Source of the DNA: Saccharofermentans sp.
Lineage (GTDB): Bacteria; Bacillota; Clostridia; Saccharofermentanales; Saccharofermentanaceae
Length of the DNA: 64,000 nucleotides
Reading direction: 5' to 3'
Assembly (NCBI GenBank): GCA_016292135.1
Contig: JAEFAZ010000004.1
Span: 186,001 to 250,000 of the forward strand
In this document: positions 1-8,179 of the stretch, in pieces
How the letters are laid out: each line of letters begins with the position of its first letter
How positions within the stretch are numbered: position 1 is the first letter of the stretch
Translations under genes and position numbers: made by a program
Notes under the pieces: generated by a model
What the model saw: the letters and a program-made list of their open reading frames with translations, nothing else
The model's database searches: none
What the model was told of the DNA's origin: nothing

Positions 1-773
1 ACCTTAACATCTTTGGTCCCGTGAATAAAGAGCACCGGGATCGCCGTTTTGGCAAGACTGTCAGCCACTCTCTGCCTCATGTCAATGCCGATGAAGATAC
101 GTGCAAACAAAGCCATGAAGGGCGTTAAGATCTTTACGATCGTATACTTTCCGACGGACGAATCGTAGAGCATGGTAAAGGGTGATTTAAAACCCGATTC
201 CATTATCAAGCCGGCAACACGCGCAGGATCAAGCTTATCCGATGCGAAGCCTGCCGTCGCAGCTCCCATGGAAACCCCGTAAACAAAGATCTTGCCGGGC
301 TTTCTTGCTGCAGCCCATTCGCACCACTTAACAAGATCAAACTGTTCCTTTATGCCGAAGGTTACCCACTTGCCGCCGCTGTCGTTATGTGCGCGCTGCT
401 CGACCAGAAGGAAGTTCACCCTGTCCTTAAGGTCGTCACACTGCTTGGCAAAATTGGAATACTTATTGGACGAGAAACCGTGCACGAATATCACGGTGTC
501 ATCGCTTCCGTTATCGAAAAAGTCAGCAACAAGATCGAATCCCTCTTCACTCCTGACGGTGACCCTCTCGTGGGGCATTGCCTTGATCTTCGGGATCAGT
601 TCGACATACAAAGACTTGTACTTTTCGAAAACGGTACCCGTTATGTCCTTCGTGTCAAATGACTCACAGCGGAATCTCGAGAAAGTCGTATAGAAGCCCA
701 CCGCGGCAGGCCCTATGATATAGACGAGGAAGACCCCTATCAGAATGAGATTTACAAGTAATACGGGATTCAT
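1..773 (-). CDS. alpha/beta hydrolase, membrane-anchored (3' end outside window)
   Basis: The reading frame starts at an ATG at 773 and runs off the left edge with no stop (257 codons seen). The N-terminus is one hydrophobic segment (residues about 3-25), probably a membrane anchor. The alpha/beta-hydrolase core follows: oxyanion-type HGF at 98-100 and the nucleophile elbow G-V-S-M-G with Ser168. A strand, F-I-H-G, near the truncated end would lead to the acid Asp (TKD). The catalytic His lies outside the window. This architecture is typical of the serine aminopeptidase/BEM46-like lysophospholipase group; substrate unknown. It starts 8 bp after the upstream membrane-protein gene, so the two are probably co-transcribed. 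Confidence 0.85.
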   Translation of the reverse strand, partial: MNPVLLVNLILIGVFLVYIIGPAAVGFYTTFSRFRCESFDTKDITGTVFEKYKSLYVELIPKIKAMPHERVTVRSEEGFDLVADFFDNGSDDTVIFVHGFSSNKYSNFAKQCDDLKDRVNFLLVEQRAHNDSGGKWVTFGIKEQFDLVKWCEWAAARKPGKIFVYGVSMGAATAGFASDKLDPARVAGLIMESGFKSPFTMLYDSSVGKYTIVKILTPFMALFARIFIGIDMRQRVADSLAKTAIPVLFIHGTKDVK

Positions 774-781
774 CGCAAATG

Positions 782-1366
782 TTAATTCTCGTTGGGATAT
801 ACCAGGCGCTGGTCCGTATTGAACATCGTGGATACGCCTCTGAACATCGTAACGATGAACCTTCCTTCATCAGTGATCGTATATGTGCCGTCACCGTTAT
901 CAACGATAGTGCCGGTAACGAGCTGCTCGTCGAATCTCTTGTCAAATGCGCCGTAGTCGTTGACATACTTGGCGGTAAATACTTCCCCGATGTCTTCCTT
1001 GGTAAAGGTCTTCTCGGAATTCTCATCCATATAGCTAAGCATAAATACGGATACTGATCTTTCGACCGTGACCGGGATCAGGGTAAAGAGGACCATGTTG
1101 ACGCAGCAGAAGATGACGAAGACCATGATGATGTCTCTTACGGTAACGAACTTCCAGAACTTTCTTACTATCCCCATTACGATGGCGGAAAGGATCCCCG
1201 TGAGGATAAGAAGGCCAATGCCTCTGTACATTAGGACCTTCATGTTGGCCAGGACCGGAGTATGGAAAAGCGCTATGAAGATAGCCGTGCATACGACATA
1301 TATAACGATATAAATACCGATTAGTCCTAAGATCTTCTTTGCTTCTGTCTTGTTTCCTTTGCTCAT
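782..1366 (-). CDS. hypothetical membrane protein with three N-terminal TM segments
   Basis: A 194-residue protein. The start is placed at ATG 1366: an AGAGAGG Shine-Dalgarno lies 9 nt upstream, whereas the TTG at 1372 is only 3 nt from it. Three hydrophobic segments (about residues 12-33, 46-66 and 77-97) are followed by a polar C-terminal domain of about 95 residues with acidic patches and an NGDGTYT turn. I do not recognise the family. It is followed 8 bp later by the alpha/beta hydrolase and preceded by the MscS gene on the same strand, so it could be an accessory to either. Confidence 0.7.
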   Translation of the reverse strand: MSKGNKTEAKKILGLIGIYIVIYVVCTAIFIALFHTPVLANMKVLMYRGIGLLILTGILSAIVMGIVRKFWKFVTVRDIIMVFVIFCCVNMVLFTLIPVTVERSVSVFMLSYMDENSEKTFTKEDIGEVFTAKYVNDYGAFDKRFDEQLVTGTIVDNGDGTYTITDEGRFIVTMFRGVSTMFNTDQRLVYPNEN

Positions 1367-1399
1367 CTTCAAAAACCTCTCTGATATTTTTGCCCTGTG

Positions 1400-2239
1400 T
1401 CAGATATCCTTCTTAAGCACTTCGAGCTTGTTATAGGGAACAGATGCGCCGTTAGAAGCAAGCCCTTCTATAACGGCTCTGTTGCATTCTTTTCTTACCG
1501 CCAACTTATCCCTGGCGCTGCAGCTTACTGCCAGAACATATTCGATCTTTGAATCGGCCAACTCCGCGATGCCTCTGTTCTCGGCATTTTTAACGAGGGA
1601 ACTCTTCTTTATCAGTTCAACTACATCCTCCACCGTCTTGTCGGCTTCATCAAGGCTCATCTCGTAAGGGATGGGGACCCTGTAGTAGAAACAGTCAGGC
1701 AGGACTTCGATCTGCTCTATCTTTCTGTTTGCAACTGATATGATGCTTCCCGTGGCAAGGTCTCTTATCTTTGTCGTCTTTAATCCCAAAGACATGATCT
1801 CACCCTCGCGTCCTTCATAGACTACGACATCACCAACCTGATAGTAATCGTCCGACAGGATCGTGGTGCCGCGGATTATGTCCTTGAGCCAGTCTTGTAT
1901 CGCAAGACCTATTACGATACCCGCGATCCCTACACCTGCGAGGAGCGATGTCACGTTGACGCCGTTGATCTGGAGAAGGATAAGGATCGTTGCGATCAGT
2001 ATCACGCTGCTCAAAAGATTACGGGCCAGTTCAAAATATGTCCTGTTCTTGCCCTTGGCCAGAAGGCCGTCAGACGCTTTTTTTGCATGCTTGTCGAGAA
2101 TGGTCATGAGGATCTTGTAGAAGACCGCGACGACCACAACGATAATGATCGACGCCACTATCCTCACGCTGAATATCTCTTTTAACATTTCTATGATCTT
2201 TGTTTTATCCATATGTTCCACCGGAAAGATATTATACAT
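1400..2239 (-). CDS. MscS-family small-conductance mechanosensitive channel
   Basis: A 279-residue protein of the length usual for small MscS homologues. It has three N-terminal membrane segments; the third (about residues 95-120) carries the Gly/Ala-rich pore-helix pattern followed by GLAIQDWLKD. Next come the beta-domain signature (YQVGDVVVYEGREGEI, then TTKIRDLATG) and the C-terminal alpha/beta cytoplasmic domain. MscS channels open under membrane tension and release osmolytes during hypo-osmotic shock. The start is uncertain: ATG 2239 has GAGGTGG 11 nt upstream, while ATG 2212 (nine residues shorter) has GGTGGA 4 nt upstream. It begins 3 bp after the stop of the TIM-barrel gene, suggesting translational coupling. 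Confidence 0.9.
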   Translation of the reverse strand: MYNIFPVEHMDKTKIIEMLKEIFSVRIVASIIIVVVVAVFYKILMTILDKHAKKASDGLLAKGKNRTYFELARNLLSSVILIATILILLQINGVNVTSLLAGVGIAGIVIGLAIQDWLKDIIRGTTILSDDYYQVGDVVVYEGREGEIMSLGLKTTKIRDLATGSIISVANRKIEQIEVLPDCFYYRVPIPYEMSLDEADKTVEDVVELIKKSSLVKNAENRGIAELADSKIEYVLAVSCSARDKLAVRKECNRAVIEGLASNGASVPYNKLEVLKKDI

Positions 2240-2242
2240 CTA

Positions 2243-3967
2243 TCAGTATACCACCTCAAATACCATCGGAATCCCGGGTTCGATCAGGACTTCCGTGCTG
2301 TAGTCAGCCTGCATCTTAAGATCGAAGACCTCGTCCTTCTTTGTGAAAGCATATTCTTTTCCGGTCTTCTTGTCCCTTAGACAGGATGCTTCGCGCATGG
2401 AATGAACAGTGACACACGCTGCATGGTTATCTTCTTTAACGTATTTATAGATGACTATAGTTCCGTCGTCGAATCGGAAGAGCGACACATTTTTGCCTTC
2501 CGTATAAATACCGCCGGTGTTTAAGACTTTCTTTATCTGACGGAATGCATCCTGCGGGATCCTTGCAATGTCCTGCGGATCATCAGGAACTGCCAGAGTA
2601 TAGATCCTGCCCTTGCCGTAGGGGCTCTTGATGAACAGCGGGCAATGGTAGTCTCCGTCACCGCCGTTAAGGAGCGACCAGGACGCATTGTTCGCATGGT
2701 TTATTTCCGGGAACAGACAGGGCGCCTGGCCCTCTATGAAGCCCGACTCGCTGTCGGTTATCTGATATCTTGTTACGCTGATCTTGGATCCGGTGACTTC
2801 GACGTCGGACAGCTCATCCCAGGCATCTTTATCACAGTTTCTGACAAAGCCCGAACTTACTGCTGCAGTTCCCCCGTCTTTCACAAATTCCCTGAGCTTA
2901 TCCATGACATCCTTATCGCAAAGGGATGCTTCCGTAAGGATGACAAGGCCGCTGCCGGAAGGGAAGTCCGGTGTCATCTCGACCGGGATACCCTGCATGC
3001 CGAGACGCATCGCGAGATGATCTTCGCCGTGGGAATCTATCGGGATATATACCGGTATGCCGGCAGGCTTTCCGGCAGCAGAAAGGATCTCATCAGCCTG
3101 CTCCAGGATGTAACCCGCAGGACAGGTGAACCTGTTATCAACAAGAAGATCCCACATGAAGAACATGATCTCTTTGGGACGCGCCAGGGCGGTAAGAAGG
3201 ATCTGCTCAAGGTATCTGTCCGTCGACCAGCAGGAGAAAGTATCTATCCATCCGCCGCCGTTATGTTCAGGCCAGACGTTTTCGACCCAGCGCATGAGCG
3301 CATAACTTAAATATTCGGGGAGCCTCTGATCCGTATATCTGGGATGCCTTGTCTCGGTGCCCGTATATATCATGTCGAAAAGCTTTCTTTGTTCACCGGG
3401 CACATATCCCGTGCGGTAGAAAGACTCCTGCCAGTTGGGATATTTTATCGTGATCCTGACATTGGGATTCACTTTTCGCGCAGGTCCTATGATCAGATTT
3501 TCGGACACATCGAGCATGAGTTCCTTGCGGAATTCAGGCCAGGTCTTGTCGCCCTTGGCTGCGATGCAGGAAGGGCAGGTGCAGTTGGTGAAGAAAAAGT
3601 CATCAAGGATTATCTCATCGGCCAGACCCGCCGTATATTCCGCTATCTCTTTTACGAGAGTCCTCATAGCGGGATCGGTGTAGCACATCGTGCCGAAAAG
3701 ACGGTCCCTGTCGTCAGGCTGGCCAACCCTGTTAACGGTCGTGATGCCGCCTGCGACTTCGATACCCTTGCCCTCGAGCCAACGCTTGATCATGAGGTAC
3801 TGTTCGGGAGATACGGTTACGTCGCGGAAAGTCTCAAGATAGACCTTGTCGATCTTAAGATACCTGCTGATGAAGTTATAATCCGACTCAAGTTTTTCCG
3901 GCGTCATCCGCACGGCAATGCCGGCGGGGATATAGACCACCGTCTTGAAGTTCTTGTAATTTGACAT
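2243..3967 (-). CDS. TIM-barrel glycoside-hydrolase-like protein of unknown specificity
   Basis: 574 residues with no signal peptide, so probably cytoplasmic. The first 290 residues read as a (beta/alpha)8 barrel, with conserved-looking DDFFF at 122-126 and a cysteine cluster CTCPSC at 129-134 right after the presumed catalytic strand. Residues about 295-400 resemble the flavodoxin-like domain that follows the barrel in several beta-galactosidase-type families (GLVILTEASL, FVKDGGTAAVSSG). The C-terminus is a beta-rich domain. I infer a sugar-active enzyme, but no family signature is firm enough to name a substrate. The MscS gene follows 3 bp downstream. Confidence 0.6.
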   Translation of the reverse strand: MSNYKNFKTVVYIPAGIAVRMTPEKLESDYNFISRYLKIDKVYLETFRDVTVSPEQYLMIKRWLEGKGIEVAGGITTVNRVGQPDDRDRLFGTMCYTDPAMRTLVKEIAEYTAGLADEIILDDFFFTNCTCPSCIAAKGDKTWPEFRKELMLDVSENLIIGPARKVNPNVRITIKYPNWQESFYRTGYVPGEQRKLFDMIYTGTETRHPRYTDQRLPEYLSYALMRWVENVWPEHNGGGWIDTFSCWSTDRYLEQILLTALARPKEIMFFMWDLLVDNRFTCPAGYILEQADEILSAAGKPAGIPVYIPIDSHGEDHLAMRLGMQGIPVEMTPDFPSGSGLVILTEASLCDKDVMDKLREFVKDGGTAAVSSGFVRNCDKDAWDELSDVEVTGSKISVTRYQITDSESGFIEGQAPCLFPEINHANNASWSLLNGGDGDYHCPLFIKSPYGKGRIYTLAVPDDPQDIARIPQDAFRQIKKVLNTGGIYTEGKNVSLFRFDDGTIVIYKYVKEDNHAACVTVHSMREASCLRDKKTGKEYAFTKKDEVFDLKMQADYSTEVLIEPGIPMVFEVVY

Positions 3968-4000
3968 GGCAAAGAGTCCCCCTCTTTGTTATGGATCAGA

Positions 4001-4378
4001 TCACTCGTTTACCCAGAGTCCGTGGAGGTTGCAGTATGCGTATGCTGCCTTGACCTCTGTTCCTTCCGTGACAGCAAATGTTGCAACAGGCTCGTTTCCG
4101 GCTGCAAGCTCTGCGATCTGGATGCCGTTGGATGTCTCGAGAACGATGAACTGGATGAAGTGCTCGGGTATCATGGGATGGGCAACGGAACCTACGCTGA
4201 CCGTTACGATATTTCCGTCAACAGAGATGACGGGAACGTGCTTTTCGACTGCAGCGTCTGTTGATGAGGGAACGAGTTCCTCCATCTTCTCTCCGCAGCA
4301 TACTACGGGTACTTTCTTATCTACCACCTTGATGATGATGTTTCCGCAATGGGAACAACGATAGAATCTGACTGCCAT
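4001..4378 (-). CDS. dfx: desulfoferrodoxin (superoxide reductase)
   Basis: 125 residues, the normal length for two-iron desulfoferrodoxin. The N-terminal rubredoxin-like centre I has its four cysteines (C8, C11, C27, C28). The catalytic centre II has the full ligand set H47, H67, H73, C116 and H119 (CNLHG). The enzyme reduces superoxide to peroxide in the cytoplasm of anaerobes using electrons from rubredoxin-type donors, so it supports an anaerobic lifestyle. A strong AAGGAGGAG precedes the ATG. Same strand as its neighbours but with small gaps; it may be transcribed alone. Confidence 0.97.
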   Translation of the reverse strand: MAVRFYRCSHCGNIIIKVVDKKVPVVCCGEKMEELVPSSTDAAVEKHVPVISVDGNIVTVSVGSVAHPMIPEHFIQFIVLETSNGIQIAELAAGNEPVATFAVTEGTEVKAAYAYCNLHGLWVNE

Positions 4379-4427
4379 GATTAACTCCTCCTTAGCTTTA
4401 AGGTATATTTATTTCCGGTCCCCCGGT

Positions 4428-5423
4428 TTATTGCTGTTCATTCCCCAGTCCGACATAACCGGATGCTTCTATCATACGCTGTCCTTCGTCGGATTTCAGC
4501 CATTCGATAAGTTTTTCCACGTTGGGATCATCATTATCCTTCCTTCTTACCACATAGAAGTTTGCGGTGAGGGGATAAGATCCGTTCTTGATGTTATCCG
4601 CATCGGGATATATTCCGTTTACGGATAACATCTTGGCACCGGCGGCTTTGACCATGCCGACGAGATAATATCTGAATGAATAACCTATGGACGCGCCGAA
4701 TATCGATAAGGGGGGCCTTGATCCGATCATGTCATCTTCCATGAACTTATCCATCATGGTCTGGCTTCCCGAACCCTTGATCCTGGTCAAGGGATTGATC
4801 GTCTTATCAACGCCTCCGACATCCTTCCAGTTCGTGATCTGACCGCGGTAGATCTTGCGGATCTCATCGACCGAAAGATCATCTACGGGATTGTTCTTGT
4901 TTACGAAAAATACGAAAGCTTCCTTGCCTATCGGAACGATATCCAGCTCAACTCCAGCTTCCTCTGCCTGCTTCATCTGATCGGCAGAAGGATGTGCCGT
5001 GAAAAAAAGATCGACGGATCCGTCCACGACGGCGTTGAATCCTCTTATCGTGTTCTGGTATCTCATCGCGCTGTCAGTTGCAAAATTCTCGCCGTAGTAA
5101 TTATCATCGGAGAACTTGCCGCCCTCATACTTAACACAGCCTTCCGGGTAGCAGTTATCTATGACCGAGGCATAGACCGGTACCAGCGCGGCAGCGCCGT
5201 CAAGAACGGGAAGATCATCAGAAGAAGAAAACTTCAGAGATGATCCTGTCCTTGCAAGATCGGATCCTTCCTCGAAAGGCAGGTATTTCCCGACATCGAC
5301 CATCTTGAGCTGGCTCGCGCCCGAGAAATTATTCTTCAGCCTTTGAGTAACAGCAACATAGAGGAAGATATTTATGCCTGCGAAAAACAGGATCAAAAGA
5401 ACGATAACGGATATCTTTTTCAC
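4428..5423 (-). CDS. PstS-like substrate-binding protein with N-terminal membrane anchor
   Basis: 331 residues from a GTG start at 5423, chosen because GGGAG lies 8 nt upstream and the GTG overlaps the stop of the upstream mini-gene (GTGA). The TTG at 5429 is too close to that site. One hydrophobic segment (residues 5-25) lacks a lipobox, so it is probably a membrane anchor. The rest matches phosphate-binding PBP proteins: FTAHPSADQ, the hinge FVNKNNPVDDL, the ligand loop KGSGSQTMM, and a C-terminal YPLTANFYVV strand with SDEGQ. No PstCAB permease is nearby. An orphan binding protein tied to two tiny membrane proteins suggests sensing rather than uptake (inference). Confidence 0.8.
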   Translation of the reverse strand: MKKISVIVLLILFFAGINIFLYVAVTQRLKNNFSGASQLKMVDVGKYLPFEEGSDLARTGSSLKFSSSDDLPVLDGAAALVPVYASVIDNCYPEGCVKYEGGKFSDDNYYGENFATDSAMRYQNTIRGFNAVVDGSVDLFFTAHPSADQMKQAEEAGVELDIVPIGKEAFVFFVNKNNPVDDLSVDEIRKIYRGQITNWKDVGGVDKTINPLTRIKGSGSQTMMDKFMEDDMIGSRPPLSIFGASIGYSFRYYLVGMVKAAGAKMLSVNGIYPDADNIKNGSYPLTANFYVVRRKDNDDPNVEKLIEWLKSDEGQRMIEASGYVGLGNEQQ

Positions 5424-5563
5424 GGCCAATACTCCCTTGCGACAAACTGGATGATCGAGGAATTGCCGTAAGCATAGGCAATATAAGCCATGTGGGCCGC
5501 CGTCAGAAGGACGCCCGCTATTGCGATCACTATGAGGATCCTGATAAAGGTCTTATTGCTCAT
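5420..5563 (-). CDS. 47-residue single-TM mini-protein
   Basis: A short frame of 47 codons starting at ATG 5563 and ending at TGA 5420, below most ORF cut-offs. It has a basic N-terminus (MSNKTFIR), one hydrophobic helix (about residues 9-32) and a short polar tail ending REYWP. It starts 1 bp after the stop of the 79-residue gene, and its stop overlaps the GTG start of the PstS-like gene by 4 bp. Such tight coupling argues that it is real. Function unknown; it could be a membrane partner of the binding protein. Confidence 0.65.
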   Translation of the reverse strand: MSNKTFIRILIVIAIAGVLLTAAHMAYIAYAYGNSSIIQFVAREYWP

Positions 5564-5564
5564 A

Positions 5565-5804
5565 TCACATCGATGTCATTATCGCGTAACCGATGAAAGC
5601 CACCAGCGCTACGAGTCCGATGATAAGAGCCGCAAGGGCCATCGCAAAGATGAACATTACGATGAACCCGACCTTGCGCCTGCGCTTTTCGCGTTTTGCC
5701 TTAACGGAATCCACGATGAAAAGAACGACCGATGTGATTATGTAAGCGAGGCATACCAGCCCGACTCCCAGAACAAAGAGTTCATCACTGTTTAAATGTG
5801 TCAT
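5565..5804 (-). CDS. 79-residue membrane protein with two TM segments
   Basis: The start is set at ATG 5804 because GGAGG lies 6 nt upstream; the longer frame to 5852 would leave that site internal. Two hydrophobic helices (about residues 10-31 and 48-76) flank a strongly basic loop, KAKREKRRRK, predicted to be cytoplasmic. It is the first gene of a three-gene operon with the 47-residue protein and the PstS-like protein. I do not recognise the family. Confidence 0.7.
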   Translation of the reverse strand: MTHLNSDELFVLGVGLVCLAYIITSVVLFIVDSVKAKREKRRRKVGFIVMFIFAMALAALIIGLVALVAFIGYAIMTSM

Positions 5805-5888
5805 ATCTATCCTCCGAAAAACTTCTTCCAAAACTGAACTATATTTTACCACTTAAAGGATGAGACCGCGACAAGCCGTCTTCTCCTG

Positions 5889-5936
5889 CAAAAATATAAT
5901 ATCCCCGGACTGCCATTGGGGGGGAGCAGCCCGGGG
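5889..5936 (-). terminator. rho-independent terminator of the serpin gene
   Basis: On the minus strand an 11-bp stem with one mismatch (CCCCGG-a-CTGC pairing with GCAG-c-CCGGGG) is followed by the T-rich run ATATTATATTTTT. It lies about 25 bp after the serpin stop. Confidence 0.85.
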
Positions 5937-5959
5937 AGAAGATCCTGCGGAACCTTATA

Positions 5960-7348
5960 TCAGTCTGCTTTAACCTGATTTACGGTACCGATAAAGATCG
6001 GGGTATTGTCTGTTGTATCCACGATCGCATATGCGAAAGGCCTGTCACAGAAAACATCCTTTTCCTTGGTTTCATCGATAATGACCATGTTCTTGTACAT
6101 CATGACTGCTGTAACGGCTGCAGCCTTTGTTCCGTTGCGGTCGACCTCGATATGGGTCTTGTGGAGAACATTGCCTATATAAAGATCGTTGTAAGGACCA
6201 TCCGTCATGCCGGAGAAATCAGCTGCAGGACTGAATGCAGTATTCATTCCGAGAGCCTTAAGCTGGGAAACGATCGACCGGCTCCAGTCGTATGAGAATT
6301 CGGGCATCTTCGTATTAACTGTATATTCATCAGTAGCGCTCTTCATGTACTCATCAAAGGTCTTGCCGTCGAAAGATGCGAGGAGGGTTCCTGCGTCCTG
6401 CTTCTTGTCCTTGGGGAGCATGACTACGAATGCGTACTGGCCGCCCTCGTATTCCTTGATGAATCCTGTCGCAAGATCGTTCTCAAGATAGATCTTGGAG
6501 ATCCCGTTCATCATGTTGACCTTGTTCGTGCTGCCGTCAGCTGCGGTGAAATCTTCCGGGATCACCTGGCCGTCCTTATACTGCTCTGCCCACTTGCCTT
6601 CGAAGCAGATCGCATTGATCAGCATCATCGCCATATCGGGATCCAACTCGTCGACAACTCCGGGTATCATGTTATTGGTCTTCTCTTTTACCCAATCGTT
6701 GATCCTGTTTTTAGCTTCTTCATTGAAGATCAGGGCATCCGCTTCGGCAGCGAATTTCCCGTGAATGAAATCATAATATTCTTTCGAGATGCCTTCAGGC
6801 ATTACGGTGTTGTTGATCCATACGGAATTAGCCGCATTGAGCTTAACGCCCTCCGCGTTATTAAGTCTCGACATGAGCATTGCCGCGTAAGATATCTGGG
6901 CTGAAGGATCCTTGACCCCTCCGAAAAGATCGACCATCTCACCCAGGGTCAGCCCCTTGGCGCCTGCGGCGGTCATGTCCAGGGCGAGCATCACGGAAGC
7001 GGGTGATACCATGATGTTTGCATCATGGCCGTCCGAATCGATACATCCGTTGATCAGCTTAAAGCTGAAGTCAACATATCCGTCCCTGTAAACACCCGTC
7101 TGCTTATCACTGAGCTTCTGGATGTCAAGGCTTGCGGAAAGATCAGCATCCACGGCAAGGCCATCGTCTTCATTTCCCTGTGTCCCTTCAGCTGCCGCAT
7201 CAGAGACTGCAGCCGTTTCCCTGCCGGCAGTCGTCCCTGAAGAAGTATCTGTTACAGACTCTATAACATCCTGTCCGTTACATCCGGCGAATAACGCCAG
7301 TCCCATCGCGGTCACCAGACCGAAAGATATGAGTTTTTTGAGTTTCAT
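5960..7348 (-). CDS. serpin-family protease inhibitor, lipoprotein
   Basis: 462 residues. A lipoprotein signal (LALFAGC, Cys23) and a Ser/Thr/Glu-rich spacer precede a full-length serpin fold from about residue 75. Diagnostic features are the breach/hinge sequence THIEVDRNGTKAAAVTAV (398-415), with P15 Gly and the small-residue P12-P9 hinge needed for the inhibitory stressed-to-relaxed transition, and the C-terminal DRPFAYAI with IFIGTV. By counting from the hinge, P1-P1' falls near Y-K-N-M (418-421), in a loop about six residues longer than in alpha1-antitrypsin. Target protease unknown. Surface anchoring suggests defence against host or competitor serine proteases. Single-gene transcript with its own terminator and a GGGAGG ribosome site. 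Confidence 0.93.
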   Translation of the reverse strand: MKLKKLISFGLVTAMGLALFAGCNGQDVIESVTDTSSGTTAGRETAAVSDAAAEGTQGNEDDGLAVDADLSASLDIQKLSDKQTGVYRDGYVDFSFKLINGCIDSDGHDANIMVSPASVMLALDMTAAGAKGLTLGEMVDLFGGVKDPSAQISYAAMLMSRLNNAEGVKLNAANSVWINNTVMPEGISKEYYDFIHGKFAAEADALIFNEEAKNRINDWVKEKTNNMIPGVVDELDPDMAMMLINAICFEGKWAEQYKDGQVIPEDFTAADGSTNKVNMMNGISKIYLENDLATGFIKEYEGGQYAFVVMLPKDKKQDAGTLLASFDGKTFDEYMKSATDEYTVNTKMPEFSYDWSRSIVSQLKALGMNTAFSPAADFSGMTDGPYNDLYIGNVLHKTHIEVDRNGTKAAAVTAVMMYKNMVIIDETKEKDVFCDRPFAYAIVDTTDNTPIFIGTVNQVKAD

Positions 7349-7459
7349 GGTATGTACCTCCCTTTGCCCATATATACAACAGGCGAAAAGAAAATGTTGC
7401 GTTAACTGATCTTTTTTTTCGAAAAAATATCCGCGTTCCGCCGTAACTTTGTTACAAAG

Positions 7460-8179
7460 TCAGTCTTTCCAGGGCCTCACGCTGCCGATCCAGCCGTTCT
7501 CTTTCCAATATTTATAATCCGTATATTCGGGATCAGCCTTGCCGAGATCCGTCTGGAGCATCCTGACTGCATAGAATTTACACTTGGTGATAAGGTTTGT
7601 TCTTGCTCTCTTCGAATAATCGACCGCAAGGAATCTTCCTGCATCCCTTTTAAGCGTGTCAGTCATCTTTGCACGCCTCTTCCCGGTGATCTTATCCCAG
7701 TTGACTTCGCTCATGAGCTTAAATGATCTCTTCTTAATGTAACTTATGCCCCACCAGGAAAGACTGTCCCTGATGTCCTTGGCGGCAGGATTACCGCCGG
7801 CACCCAGACACTGGGTGATGATGTAAGCCCTCTTGCCGAACATCTCTTTGGCCGGGCGGTGAGGTATCCACCTGTACCCGAAGTGATCGAGCATCGCCTT
7901 CATCGCGCCGGTCACGTGGAATACATATGCGGGCGTTGCAAATACCAGCAGATCCGCTTCAAGGACAGCCTTCTCGATCTTCTGAACATATTCCGCATCC
8001 TTGCATAAATGCTGGTCCTTGAGAAAACATGTCGTGCAGCCGGAGCAAAAAGACGGACAGTCGCGCGGCAGATAGAATTCCGTTATCTCCGCCTTATTCC
8101 TGAAGGGCTCCAGGAAGATCTCCTTCAGCCTGTAAGTAACACCCTTTTTCTCTGTACCGTTTATTACCGTTATCTTCAT
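7460..8179 (-). CDS. NAD(P)H-dependent flavin reductase / flavodoxin-fold protein
   Basis: 239 residues. The N-terminus MKITVINGTEKKGVTYRL is the FMN-phosphate loop of the NADPH-dependent FMN reductase/WrbA group. A Cys-rich segment (CSGCTTC, then C about 12 residues on) and FATPAYVFHVTGAMKAMLDHFGYR are typical of iron-sulfur-flavoprotein-like relatives. The C-terminal 100 residues are basic. It starts 1 bp after the stop of the TetR-type regulator, so the pair is an operon under the promoter and operators at 8820-8868. I infer a redox enzyme induced by the regulator's ligand, possibly an electrophile or quinone. Confidence 0.82.
   Translation of the reverse strand: MKITVINGTEKKGVTYRLKEIFLEPFRNKAEITEFYLPRDCPSFCSGCTTCFLKDQHLCKDAEYVQKIEKAVLEADLLVFATPAYVFHVTGAMKAMLDHFGYRWIPHRPAKEMFGKRAYIITQCLGAGGNPAAKDIRDSLSWWGISYIKKRSFKLMSEVNWDKITGKRRAKMTDTLKRDAGRFLAVDYSKRARTNLITKCKFYAVRMLQTDLGKADPEYTDYKYWKENGWIGSVRPWKD

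Noticed and set aside
2645..3964. Long plus-strand frames opposite the TIM-barrel gene (221 and 206 residues)
   Set aside because: Shadows of the coding strand caused by third-position bias; no ribosome sites and no family signatures. The same applies to other long antisense frames, e.g. 12307-13152 and 23646-24488.
7443..7455. GTAAC-TTT-GTTAC upstream of the serpin gene as a third copy of the beta-lactamase operator
   Set aside because: Spacer is 3 bp instead of 6 and it is about 100 bp from the serpin start; more likely part of the ACTTTG/CAAAGT hairpin at the 3' end of the flavin reductase gene.
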